Shown here: in pieces, positions 1-5,361 of the stretch
How positions within the stretch are numbered: the first letter of the stretch is position 1
Layout: each line of letters starts with the position of its first letter
Source of the DNA: Ruminococcus sp. UBA3280
GTDB lineage: Bacteria > Bacillota > Clostridia > Oscillospirales > Ruminococcaceae
Reading direction: 5' to 3'
DNA length: 8,896 nt
NCBI GenBank assembly: GCA_002362175.1
Contig: DETU01000074.1
Span: forward strand, 13,233-22,128
Program-made: the position numbers and the translations under genes
The notes under the pieces: generated by a model
The model's input: the letters and a program-made list of their open reading frames with translations, nothing else
Database searches by the model: none
Told to the model about the DNA's origin: nothing

Positions 1-1
1 T

Positions 2-625
2 TTCGTTATACCGGGATTTCCGCTTATTACAGGAGGAATCGACCTTGCTAAGCTTGACCTGCGTTCAGGACTGGAACGTGTCACCTATGCTGTACTCATC
101 ATTACTATGGCAACTCTTACCGGCTGGATAACGGCAACAATATTTCATTTTCACCCGTCCGAGTTCCATGAACCCGAATTAACACCCATGATTACTCTTG
201 TTCTCAGACTTATAACAAGCTTCTGCGGAGTATATGGCTTTTCACTTATGTTCAACAGTCCGAGAAAAATGGCTTTAACTGCGGGAATAATAGGAATGAT
301 TGTAAATACACTGCGTCTTGAACTGATTGACTTCACATCAATTCCCGTAAGTATAGCGGCATTTATCGGAGCATTGTGTTCAGGACTTCTTGCATCGGCA
401 CTGAAGAAAAAAGTAGGTTATCCGAGAATAACGCTTACAGTTCCGTCAATAGTAATAATGGTTCCCGGAATGTTCATGTACAAAGGAATATATTACATAG
501 CACTCAACGACATACAGACAGGTGCTTTATGGCTTACAAAAGCACTTCTTATAGTGGTCGCCCTTCCTCTCGGACTTATATTCGCAAGAATCCTCACAGA
601 CACAAATTTCAGAAAAAGCAGTTGA
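2..625 (+). CDS. Threonine/serine exporter family protein (ThrE), 3' part, 5' end outside window
   Basis: Open frame from the first complete codon at position 2 to TGA at 623-625 (207 residues visible). It begins with PGFP at residues 4-7 and LDLRSGLER at 18-26, the conserved end of the ThrE N-terminal domain (DUF1212/PF06738 type). It then runs into a very hydrophobic C-terminal half like the ThrE_2 domain (PF12821), with an arginine-containing helix pair and a VPG motif near residues 154-156. The family exports threonine and serine across the cytoplasmic membrane. Both halves are in one chain here, whereas relatives such as YjjP/YjjB are split. An ATG at 107 would give a shorter frame, but it lies inside the conserved sequence and has no clear ribosome binding site, so it is not the start. 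The family call rests on motif recognition; substrate is inferred from the family. Confidence 0.85.
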   Translation, partial: FVIPGFPLITGGIDLAKLDLRSGLERVTYAVLIITMATLTGWITATIFHFHPSEFHEPELTPMITLVLRLITSFCGVYGFSLMFNSPRKMALTAGIIGMIVNTLRLELIDFTSIPVSIAAFIGALCSGLLASALKKKVGYPRITLTVPSIVIMVPGMFMYKGIYYIALNDIQTGALWLTKALLIVVALPLGLIFARILTDTNFRKSS

Positions 626-637
626 TGAAATTAATAT

Positions 638-678
638 AAATCCCCTGAACCGTGTAAAAACAGTTCAGGGGATTTTTT
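638..678 (+). terminator. Rho-independent terminator after the ThrE-family gene
   Basis: A perfect stem of about 13 bp pairs 638-650 with 663-675; its core is CCCCTGAAC / GTTCAGGGG (642-650 with 663-671). The loop is 12 nt and a T6 run follows at 673-678. It lies 12 nt after the ThrE stop codon. The opposite-strand gene ends at 721, so this hairpin may also stop convergent transcription, but the T-tract on the minus side is only ATTTAT and is weaker. Confidence 0.9.
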
Positions 679-720
679 ATAAAACTTTCTTTTGTTTATT
701 TATCTGTAAAGCGGATTCGT

Positions 721-2175
721 TCAGAACTCAAATTCATAATTTTTTTCATCTTCCTGCTTTGCCTTTTCGGCTTCAATCCGTCGCTGTTCATTTTCTGATT
801 GTTCTGTAAATTCAAAATATCTTTCATCTTCTACAGTTAATATGGCATTTTCTGCTTCAATTTGTCTCTTTGCATTTTCTTCTTCAACATTCATAATACT
901 ATAATAATTTTCGTCGTACCAGCTTATTATTTCAGTCATTCCCGTATCATCGGAGGTAACAACCATAGCAACATCAGAATCACTTGACAAAAACATTCCC
1001 GACTGTGAAAAATACATTTTCAGAGTTTTCAGAACTTCCTTGTCATACGGAACTGCAACCATACTTACATCACTGTCCGAAAAACTCCGCAGGTCAAGAG
1101 AATAGAAATTTATTTCATTGCTTTCATTTTCGTCATAATCCGTAAAAGCGTACGGATAATCAGGCATTATAAAGGCATAGCCCACACTGCTTTCAACAGA
1201 TATTTCGTCATTGAACAAAGGCGTTTGTATAAAAAGAGATTTATTTTCTTCGGGTATAGCAGAAAAACCATCAAAGCACACCGAATGTTTCCATACTCCT
1301 TCTGTATCAATATCGGGAGTATTGTTTATATCATAGTAATATTTTTCAGGTGATTCATTGATTCTGTCACCATAATACAATACCTGTGAAACTATTTTCT
1401 GTACGTCGTCATCAGATTTGAAAATACTTTCATACTCAAACGAAGCTAATGAAACTTTGTTGTCATATTTGTCTGTGATGTAAGATTCAGCAGTAGCAGT
1501 AGGCGTAAAATTAACTTTCACTGCTTCATTCAAAGCCACTTCAGAAATATTTACTTCCGCAGAATCAAGACTTTCAAAATCCTTATCAGTAAACTTTGCC
1601 TTTGAATCCGCAACAGCTATGAAGTTGGATTGAATGTATTCTCCCATATATTCAACAGCATAAATCTGATTAGTCGGAATATCGTTGAATGTTCTTACAA
1701 AAATCCTGACATTCACACCGTCTTTTCCGCAGTCCTCAAAAGGACACGAATAAAGCGGAGTTACAAGTTTATCATATTTTATATAATTGTCAAGAGGCAT
1801 ATCATAAACCCTGTAACTGTTTTCAGCCGTTTCGGTATTTATTTCCTCAATGATTTTATTGTACGTCTTTTTTGAATTACTGCTGAAATTCGCTATGAAA
1901 TTATTAAAAAAGGTACTTTTCGGAATAATCACAGCACATACAACGCAAGCAGTCACAAACGCCGTCCATTTCAGAAACGGTAATTTTTTACTTTTTCCGG
2001 TAATATTCTCAAGGTCACATACGACGAATCCGCTTTCGGAAAAATCCGGATTTTTTTCAGGAAAAGCTTTTGCGGAAATCCTGTCAAAACAATCTACAGA
2101 TGAGGAAAGTTCGTTCATTTTGTCTTTCAGTAACTTTTCAAATTCCTGATTTCCGTTCAAACCATTATTCTTCAC
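721..2175 (-). CDS. Putative membrane-bound anti-sigma factor (sigma partner protein)
   Basis: A 484-residue protein with a short acidic/polar cytoplasmic N-terminus (about 1-64), one transmembrane helix at about 66-86 (PFLKWTAFVTACVVCAVIIP) preceded by KSKK, and a long, acidic, mostly polar outer part. This N-in, single-pass layout fits an anti-sigma factor. I do not recognise a named domain, and no zinc-binding HxxxCxxC of the ZAS type is visible. The start is GTG at 2175: it overlaps the sigma factor stop by 4 nt (GTGA), and AGGTG lies 8 nt upstream, so translational coupling is likely. No ATG is available at that position. The last 64 residues carry an imperfect tandem repeat rich in Glu, Lys and aromatic residues, ending in YEFEF. 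Role as anti-sigma is inferred from position and topology; it could be another sigma-linked sensor or cell-surface protein. Confidence 0.6.
   Translation of the reverse strand: MKNNGLNGNQEFEKLLKDKMNELSSSVDCFDRISAKAFPEKNPDFSESGFVVCDLENITGKSKKLPFLKWTAFVTACVVCAVIIPKSTFFNNFIANFSSNSKKTYNKIIEEINTETAENSYRVYDMPLDNYIKYDKLVTPLYSCPFEDCGKDGVNVRIFVRTFNDIPTNQIYAVEYMGEYIQSNFIAVADSKAKFTDKDFESLDSAEVNISEVALNEAVKVNFTPTATAESYITDKYDNKVSLASFEYESIFKSDDDVQKIVSQVLYYGDRINESPEKYYYDINNTPDIDTEGVWKHSVCFDGFSAIPEENKSLFIQTPLFNDEISVESSVGYAFIMPDYPYAFTDYDENESNEINFYSLDLRSFSDSDVSMVAVPYDKEVLKTLKMYFSQSGMFLSSDSDVAMVVTSDDTGMTEIISWYDENYYSIMNVEEENAKRQIEAENAILTVEDERYFEFTEQSENEQRRIEAEKAKQEDEKNYEFEF
724..915 (-). repeat. Coding tandem repeat at the C-terminus of the anti-sigma-like protein
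   Basis: Residues 421-484 read as about two and a third units of 26-29 residues. Unit 1 (421-449) starts DENYY and holds KRQIEAENA. Unit 2 (450-475) starts DERYF and holds QRRIEAEKA. A partial third unit (476-484) starts DEKNY and ends the protein. The DNA is also repeated: the IEAE codons read from minus-strand copies of a ttc-(g/t)gcttcaat segment. Charged, heptad-like spacing suggests a helical surface tail; function unknown. Confidence 0.65.
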
Positions 2176-2786
2176 TTGTCAGCACCTGCCTTTTCCTGTA
2201 AGATAGCAATAGCTTTTTTGTACCTTGATTTTACCGTACTTTCGGGGGATTTCATAATCTTAGCTATTTCTTTGAAAGTAAGTTCCGAACAGCATTTCAG
2301 CACAACAATCTGACGTTGTTTATCGCTTAACTGTTCAAGAAGCTGATTTATATAAATACTGTTTTCAACAGTCTTGTCTGCTTCGCCGTAGCTCTGAATA
2401 TAGATGTCAGAACTTCCCTTTTCTCTTTTGTATCTCCGACGAAGTTCAAGTGCAACGTTGCGTGCAATTGTAAGAATAAAACCCTTGCCGTCTCCTTTTT
2501 TTGCAGAAAAACGCTTGACCTGAGTAAGCCTTACAAAAGTTTCGGTAACACAATCTTCAGCAAGATGATAGTCTGACGTTATTCCGAAAGCAACAGCAAA
2601 TACGCTGTCTTTAAAAATATTGTAAAGTCTCTCCAGTTTTTCTTTTGATTCCGAACAGCCTGCAATAAGTTCATTAATATTTTCGGTGCATATTTCAAAC
2701 TCTGTCTGATTATTCTGTTCACAGGGATTAAATAGTGCTGAAATTTTACCGTCACCTCCGGCATAAAGTTTAGAATCGGCAGTCAA
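2172..2786 (-). CDS. ECF-type RNA polymerase sigma-70 family sigma factor
   Basis: A 204-residue protein with the two ECF domains and no σ1.1 or σ3 region. Region 2 is at about 50-122 (DYHLAEDCVTETFVRL, then FILTIARNVALELRRRYKRE). Region 4 is at about 148-198, with the helix-turn-helix LTFKEIAKIMKSPESTVKSRYKKA. It should redirect RNA polymerase to a dedicated promoter set, held inactive by the overlapping downstream membrane protein. The start is the TTG at 2784-2786. GAAAGGAG sits 9 nt upstream, and no in-frame ATG occurs before residue 178, inside region 4. The first ~45 residues are an extension with three cysteines (22, 33, 44) not typical of compact ECF factors. A candidate autoregulatory promoter (TGAAAA-N16-CGTC) lies upstream. 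The family call is firm; the regulon cannot be read from this window. Confidence 0.92.
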   Translation of the reverse strand: MTADSKLYAGGDGKISALFNPCEQNNQTEFEICTENINELIAGCSESKEKLERLYNIFKDSVFAVAFGITSDYHLAEDCVTETFVRLTQVKRFSAKKGDGKGFILTIARNVALELRRRYKREKGSSDIYIQSYGEADKTVENSIYINQLLEQLSDKQRQIVVLKCCSELTFKEIAKIMKSPESTVKSRYKKAIAILQEKAGADK

Positions 2787-2795
2787 AATCCGTCA

Positions 2796-2803
2796 CTCCT
2801 TTC
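2796..2803 (-). promoter_or_regulatory. Ribosome binding site that fixes the TTG start of the sigma factor
   Basis: On the minus strand GAAAGGAG is followed after 9 nt by TTG (2786-2784). This is the only strong Shine-Dalgarno sequence near the N-terminus and supports a non-ATG start. Confidence 0.8.
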
Positions 2804-2817
2804 GATAACAAGGGTAA

Positions 2818-2833
2818 ATGAAAAGCTTTTCAT
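2818..2833. repeat. Perfect 16-bp palindrome in the sigma factor leader
   Basis: ATGAAAAGCTTTTCAT is identical to its own reverse complement. It lies 15 nt upstream of the sigma factor ribosome binding site, inside the 5' leader of transcripts from either minus-strand promoter candidate. With no loop it is more likely a DNA-binding dyad than an RNA hairpin, though a 6-bp stem with a 4-nt loop is possible. Function unknown. Confidence 0.55.
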
Positions 2834-2860
2834 ATATAAGTGATTTTAAAGGGCAAAAAA

Positions 2861-2886
2861 GACGAAATTTTTCAAAAAAATTTTCA
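2861..2886 (-). promoter_or_regulatory. Candidate ECF-type (autoregulatory) promoter of the sigma/anti-sigma operon
   Basis: On the minus strand TGAAAA (2886-2881) is separated by exactly 16 bp from CGTC (2864-2861). This resembles the TGAAAC-N16-CGTC pattern of Gram-positive ECF promoters. The spacer begins with a T7 run, a feature known in some Bacillus ECF promoters. Its location upstream of an ECF sigma gene fits self-activation. The last -35 base differs and no second copy was found, so the call is tentative. Confidence 0.4.
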
Positions 2887-2911
2887 GAATTTTCTGAAAA
2901 CCGTTTTTCAG
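2874..2911 (-). other. Attenuator-like alternative hairpins in the sigma factor leader
   Basis: Read on the minus strand there are three segments: CTGAAAA (2911-2905), TTTTCAG (2900-2894) and CTGAAAA (2887-2881), followed directly by T7 (2880-2874). The middle segment can pair with the first (loop ACGG) or with the third (stem TTTTCAGA/TCTGAAAA, loop AAAT). The two hairpins exclude each other and only the second is followed by a T-run. The geometry matches an antiterminator/terminator pair, but the stems are short and A+T-rich, and the same bases overlap the ECF promoter candidate. It only matters if transcription starts further upstream. Confidence 0.3.
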
Positions 2912-2972
2912 CTATTATACGTAGTTTTCGGAATCAGATATATTTTAAATAATACTATCTGTCATAAAAAAG

Positions 2973-2990
2973 TGTTAACCGTGGTTAACA
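2973..2990. repeat. 18-bp inverted repeat (GTTAAC dyad) in the divergent control region
   Basis: Arms TGTTAACC and GGTTAACA flank GT (plus strand), a perfect dyad with 8-bp arms. It could be an operator for an unknown dimeric regulator. On the minus strand it is followed by CTTTTTT (2972-2966), so it could also act as a weak terminator with a CACG tetraloop in a transcript starting near 3016. Confidence 0.5.
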
Positions 2991-3022
2991 TCTAAATTCT
3001 GCGTAACACCGTTCTGTAGTCT

Positions 3023-3051
3023 ATTATAGCATACTTACGGAAAAAAATAAA
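3023..3051 (-). promoter_or_regulatory. Candidate extended -10 promoter reading towards the sigma factor
   Basis: On the minus strand TGCTATAAT (3031-3023) is a perfect extended -10 element. The -35 position 17 bp upstream (3051-3046) reads TTTATT, a poor match that an extended -10 can tolerate. Transcription would start near 3016 and give a leader of about 230 nt to the sigma start codon. No other minus-strand gene explains it. Confidence 0.4.
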
Positions 3052-3071
3052 GATAAATTTTATCGTAACTA

Positions 3072-3100
3072 TTGACAACAGTCCGAAAATATGATATATT
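3072..3100 (+). promoter_or_regulatory. σA-type promoter of the metal-transporting ATPase
   Basis: A perfect -35 TTGACA (3072-3077) is separated by 17 bp from TATATT (3095-3100), one mismatch from TATAAT. The start site would fall near 3106-3108, inside the adjacent operator-like dyad. A further short dyad, GATAAA-T-TTTATC (3052-3064), lies just upstream. Confidence 0.85.
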
Positions 3101-3104
3101 AAAC

Positions 3105-3124
3105 ATATGAACAAGTATTCATAT
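3105..3124. promoter_or_regulatory. ArsR/SmtB-family metal-repressor operator
   Basis: Arms ATATGAA (3105-3111) and TTCATAT (3118-3124) form a perfect 7-bp dyad around CAAGTA. The core TGAACAAGTATTCA closely matches the TGAACA-N2-TATTCA type of operator bound by SmtB/CzrA/ZiaR-like repressors. It begins 5 bp after the -10 and covers the expected start site, as expected for a repressor that releases DNA on binding Zn or Cd. A third half-site, TATGAA (3125-3130), follows immediately and runs into the ribosome binding site. No repressor gene lies in the window. Confidence 0.8.
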
Positions 3125-3143
3125 TATGAAAGGACTGATTTTC

Positions 3144-5246
3144 ATGACAAAAACTTATACAATAAACAATCTTGACTGTGCCCACTGCGGTGCTAAAATT
3201 GAATCACTCATATCCGATATGCAGGGTATTGAATCGGCTGTACTCAATTTCCCTCTTAAAAAACTTTCAGTAACAGGGGAAATTGACGGCGACACTCTCG
3301 AACTTATAAACGCACTTGCTCAGGCAGTTGAAGCAGATGTAGAAATAGTTCCGTTTGAAGAAAACGAACCTGCTCGGGAAAATTCCGAAAAAGAAGAAAG
3401 TATGTTCCGTGAGATAATACCGCTTGCTGTCGGAATTATACTTTTTGTTTCGGCACTTCTTACGGAAAAATTCACAGGAATAAAAATACTACCATTGTTG
3501 CTTTTTATTTCTGCGTACCTCGTACTTGGATTCAATGTAATAAAATCAGCCGTAAAGAATATAGGTTCAGGAAACTTCTTTGATGAAAATTTTCTGATGA
3601 CCATTGCAACAATCGGAGCGTTTGCACTCGGTGAATATGCCGAAGCGGTAGGAGTGGTTTTATTTTTCCGTATAGGAGAACTTTTTGAGGAGTATGCCGT
3701 TTCAAAAAGCAGAAAGGCAATAACAGGTCTTGCAGGTCTTAAAGCCGACTATGCAGATGTTCTTGTCAACGGTGAATATATCCGCACACCTGCTGAAAAT
3801 ATAAAAGTCGGGGATATTCTGCGTATAAAAGCAGGTGAACGAATAGCGGTTGACGGAACGGTTGAATCAGGTGAATCAAGAATAGATACATCAGCAGTAA
3901 ACGGCGAACCTGTTCCGCTTACAGTCCGCACAGGAGACACAATAATGTCGGGCTGTATAAATCTCTCAGAAAGTTTCACTCTCCGTGCTTCTGCTTCTGC
4001 CGACGAATCAATGATTGCAAAAATCGCCAAAGCTGTTGAGGACGCTTCCGCCTCAAAGCCAAAAATGGACCGTTTTATAACACGTTTTTCAAAAATATAC
4101 ACACCCATAGTAATTATAACGGCACTTCTCACAGCAATAATTCCGTCACTCATAACGGGCAACTGGAGCAAATGGATATATTCCGCACTTACATTCCTTG
4201 TAATAAGCTGTCCGTGTGCGTTGGTACTTAGTGTACCGCTTGCCTACTTTTCAGGAATAGGCGTTGCTTCAAAACTCGGTATACTGTTCAAAGGTGGTTC
4301 GGCAATTGAAATCCTCGCCAAAGTGAAAACGATAGCTTTCGACAAAACAGGCACACTAACAAACGGAAGTTTCAATGTTACCGAAATCAAGCCATACAGC
4401 GACATAACCCCTGAAAACCTCATTAAAATATGTGCTTCATGTGAACAGTCATCAACTCATCCCGTAGCCGAAAGTATAGTAAAATACTGCCATGAAAATT
4501 CAATTGCAATGGTAAATCCCGAAAAATCAACTGAACTCGCAGGACGTGGAATTTCGGCATCACTGAACGGCTGTAGTGTACTTTGCGGAAATGAAAGACT
4601 TATGAATGAAAATAATATATCTGTTTCGGAATACGGAGAAAAAGCAACTGGTAGTGTTGTGTATGTTGCAGTTAACGGAAAAGCAGTCGGAATGATAACC
4701 GTTTCAGATACAGTTAAAAAAACTTCCGCCGATGCAGTTTCCGCACTCAAATCAATGGGAATACGTACTGCTATGCTTACTGGCGATAAGTCCGAAAATG
4801 CCGAATCCGTCGCAAAATTCCTCAAAATTGACTATGTAAAGGGTGACTTACTTCCCGACGGAAAACTTGCTGAAATCGAAAAAATGCGTGAAAAACACGG
4901 TTCAGTTATGTTTATCGGAGACGGTATAAATGACGGTCCTGTTCTTGCAGGTGCAGACATAGGCGGTGCTATGCAAAACGGCTCTGACCTTGCACTTGAA
5001 GCAGCTGACACAGTTTTCATGAACTCCGAACCGGAATCAGTTGTAAAAGCTAAGAAAATTGCAGACAGAACACTTTCTGTAGCGTATCAGAATATTATTT
5101 TTGCACTTGTGATAAAAGCCGTTGTACTTGTTCTCGGACTCGTCGGACACCCTAATATGTGGCTTGCTGTTTTTGCAGACTCGGGAACAGCAATGCTCCT
5201 TATATTAAACTCAATAAAAATTCTCAGTACAAAAAAATACAGATAA
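3144..5246 (+). CDS. P1B-type heavy-metal (Zn/Cd/Pb) translocating ATPase
   Basis: A 700-residue membrane pump that exports divalent soft-metal ions using ATP. Order of domains: a heavy-metal-associated domain with CxxC (C12-A-H-C15); the first membrane helices from about 90; the actuator domain with NGEP at 253-256; the ion-site helix with SCPCALVLS (CPC at 356-358); phosphorylation motif DKTGTLTNG (D400); HP motif (H439-P440); the hinge GDGINDGPVLAGAD from about 592; and last helices with a Lys (about 658) and ADSGTAM (D679). CPC with the last-helix Lys and DxG points to the Zn/Cd/Pb (P1B-2, ZntA/CadA-like) class rather than copper. The start is 3144: AAAGGA lies 9 nt upstream. The earlier in-frame ATG at 3126 overlaps the operator and lacks a Shine-Dalgarno sequence. 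The operator upstream suggests metal-induced expression. The gene stands alone between its promoter and terminator. Confidence 0.95.
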   Translation: MTKTYTINNLDCAHCGAKIESLISDMQGIESAVLNFPLKKLSVTGEIDGDTLELINALAQAVEADVEIVPFEENEPARENSEKEESMFREIIPLAVGIILFVSALLTEKFTGIKILPLLLFISAYLVLGFNVIKSAVKNIGSGNFFDENFLMTIATIGAFALGEYAEAVGVVLFFRIGELFEEYAVSKSRKAITGLAGLKADYADVLVNGEYIRTPAENIKVGDILRIKAGERIAVDGTVESGESRIDTSAVNGEPVPLTVRTGDTIMSGCINLSESFTLRASASADESMIAKIAKAVEDASASKPKMDRFITRFSKIYTPIVIITALLTAIIPSLITGNWSKWIYSALTFLVISCPCALVLSVPLAYFSGIGVASKLGILFKGGSAIEILAKVKTIAFDKTGTLTNGSFNVTEIKPYSDITPENLIKICASCEQSSTHPVAESIVKYCHENSIAMVNPEKSTELAGRGISASLNGCSVLCGNERLMNENNISVSEYGEKATGSVVYVAVNGKAVGMITVSDTVKKTSADAVSALKSMGIRTAMLTGDKSENAESVAKFLKIDYVKGDLLPDGKLAEIEKMREKHGSVMFIGDGINDGPVLAGADIGGAMQNGSDLALEAADTVFMNSEPESVVKAKKIADRTLSVAYQNIIFALVIKAVVLVLGLVGHPNMWLAVFADSGTAMLLILNSIKILSTKKYR

Positions 5247-5253
5247 AATTAAC

Positions 5254-5279
5254 GGGCAGTCATAACGACTGCCCTTTTT
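5254..5279 (+). terminator. Rho-independent terminator of the metal ATPase gene
   Basis: GGGCAGTC (5254-5261) pairs perfectly with GACTGCCC (5267-5274) around a 5-nt loop and is followed by T5. It begins 8 nt after the stop codon. Confidence 0.93.
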
Positions 5280-5301
5280 CAATATATTATATAAAAAACA
5301 C

Positions 5302-5330
5302 TTTACAAAGTAAAATATTTATGATATACT
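5302..5330 (+). promoter_or_regulatory. σA-type promoter of the GH25 lipoprotein gene
   Basis: TTTACA (5302-5307) and TATACT (5325-5330) are separated by 17 bp, each one mismatch from consensus. Because a terminator lies just upstream, this is the likely sole promoter of the next gene. AAGGAG (5351-5356) lies 5 nt before its ATG. Confidence 0.8.
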
Positions 5331-5361
5331 TTTTATATAAAACATATATAAAGGAGATAAC

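Noticed and set aside
376..639. Plus-strand ORF of 87 codons overlapping the exporter gene
   Set aside because: It lies in another frame of the conserved ThrE domain, has no ribosome binding site, and its low-complexity translation resembles no family.
2914..2919. Perfect TATAAT on the minus strand as a second -10 box
   Set aside because: The position 17 bp upstream reads TATATC, there is no TGn extension, and the start would fall inside the hairpin segment.
2895..2923. Plus-strand TGAAAA … CGTA as an ECF promoter towards the ATPase
   Set aside because: The spacer is 19 bp, too long for the 16-17 bp ECF pattern, and the ATPase has a better promoter at 3072-3100.
2962..2991. Nine-codon minus-strand ORF (MLTTVNTFL) as a leader peptide of an attenuator
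   Set aside because: It lacks a clear ribosome binding site and lacks a run of one regulatory amino acid; it is largely the by-product of the GTTAAC dyad.
4457..4825. Minus-strand ORF of 122 codons inside the ATPase gene
   Set aside because: It is antisense to the conserved nucleotide-binding domain and has no ribosome binding site; it is a shadow frame.
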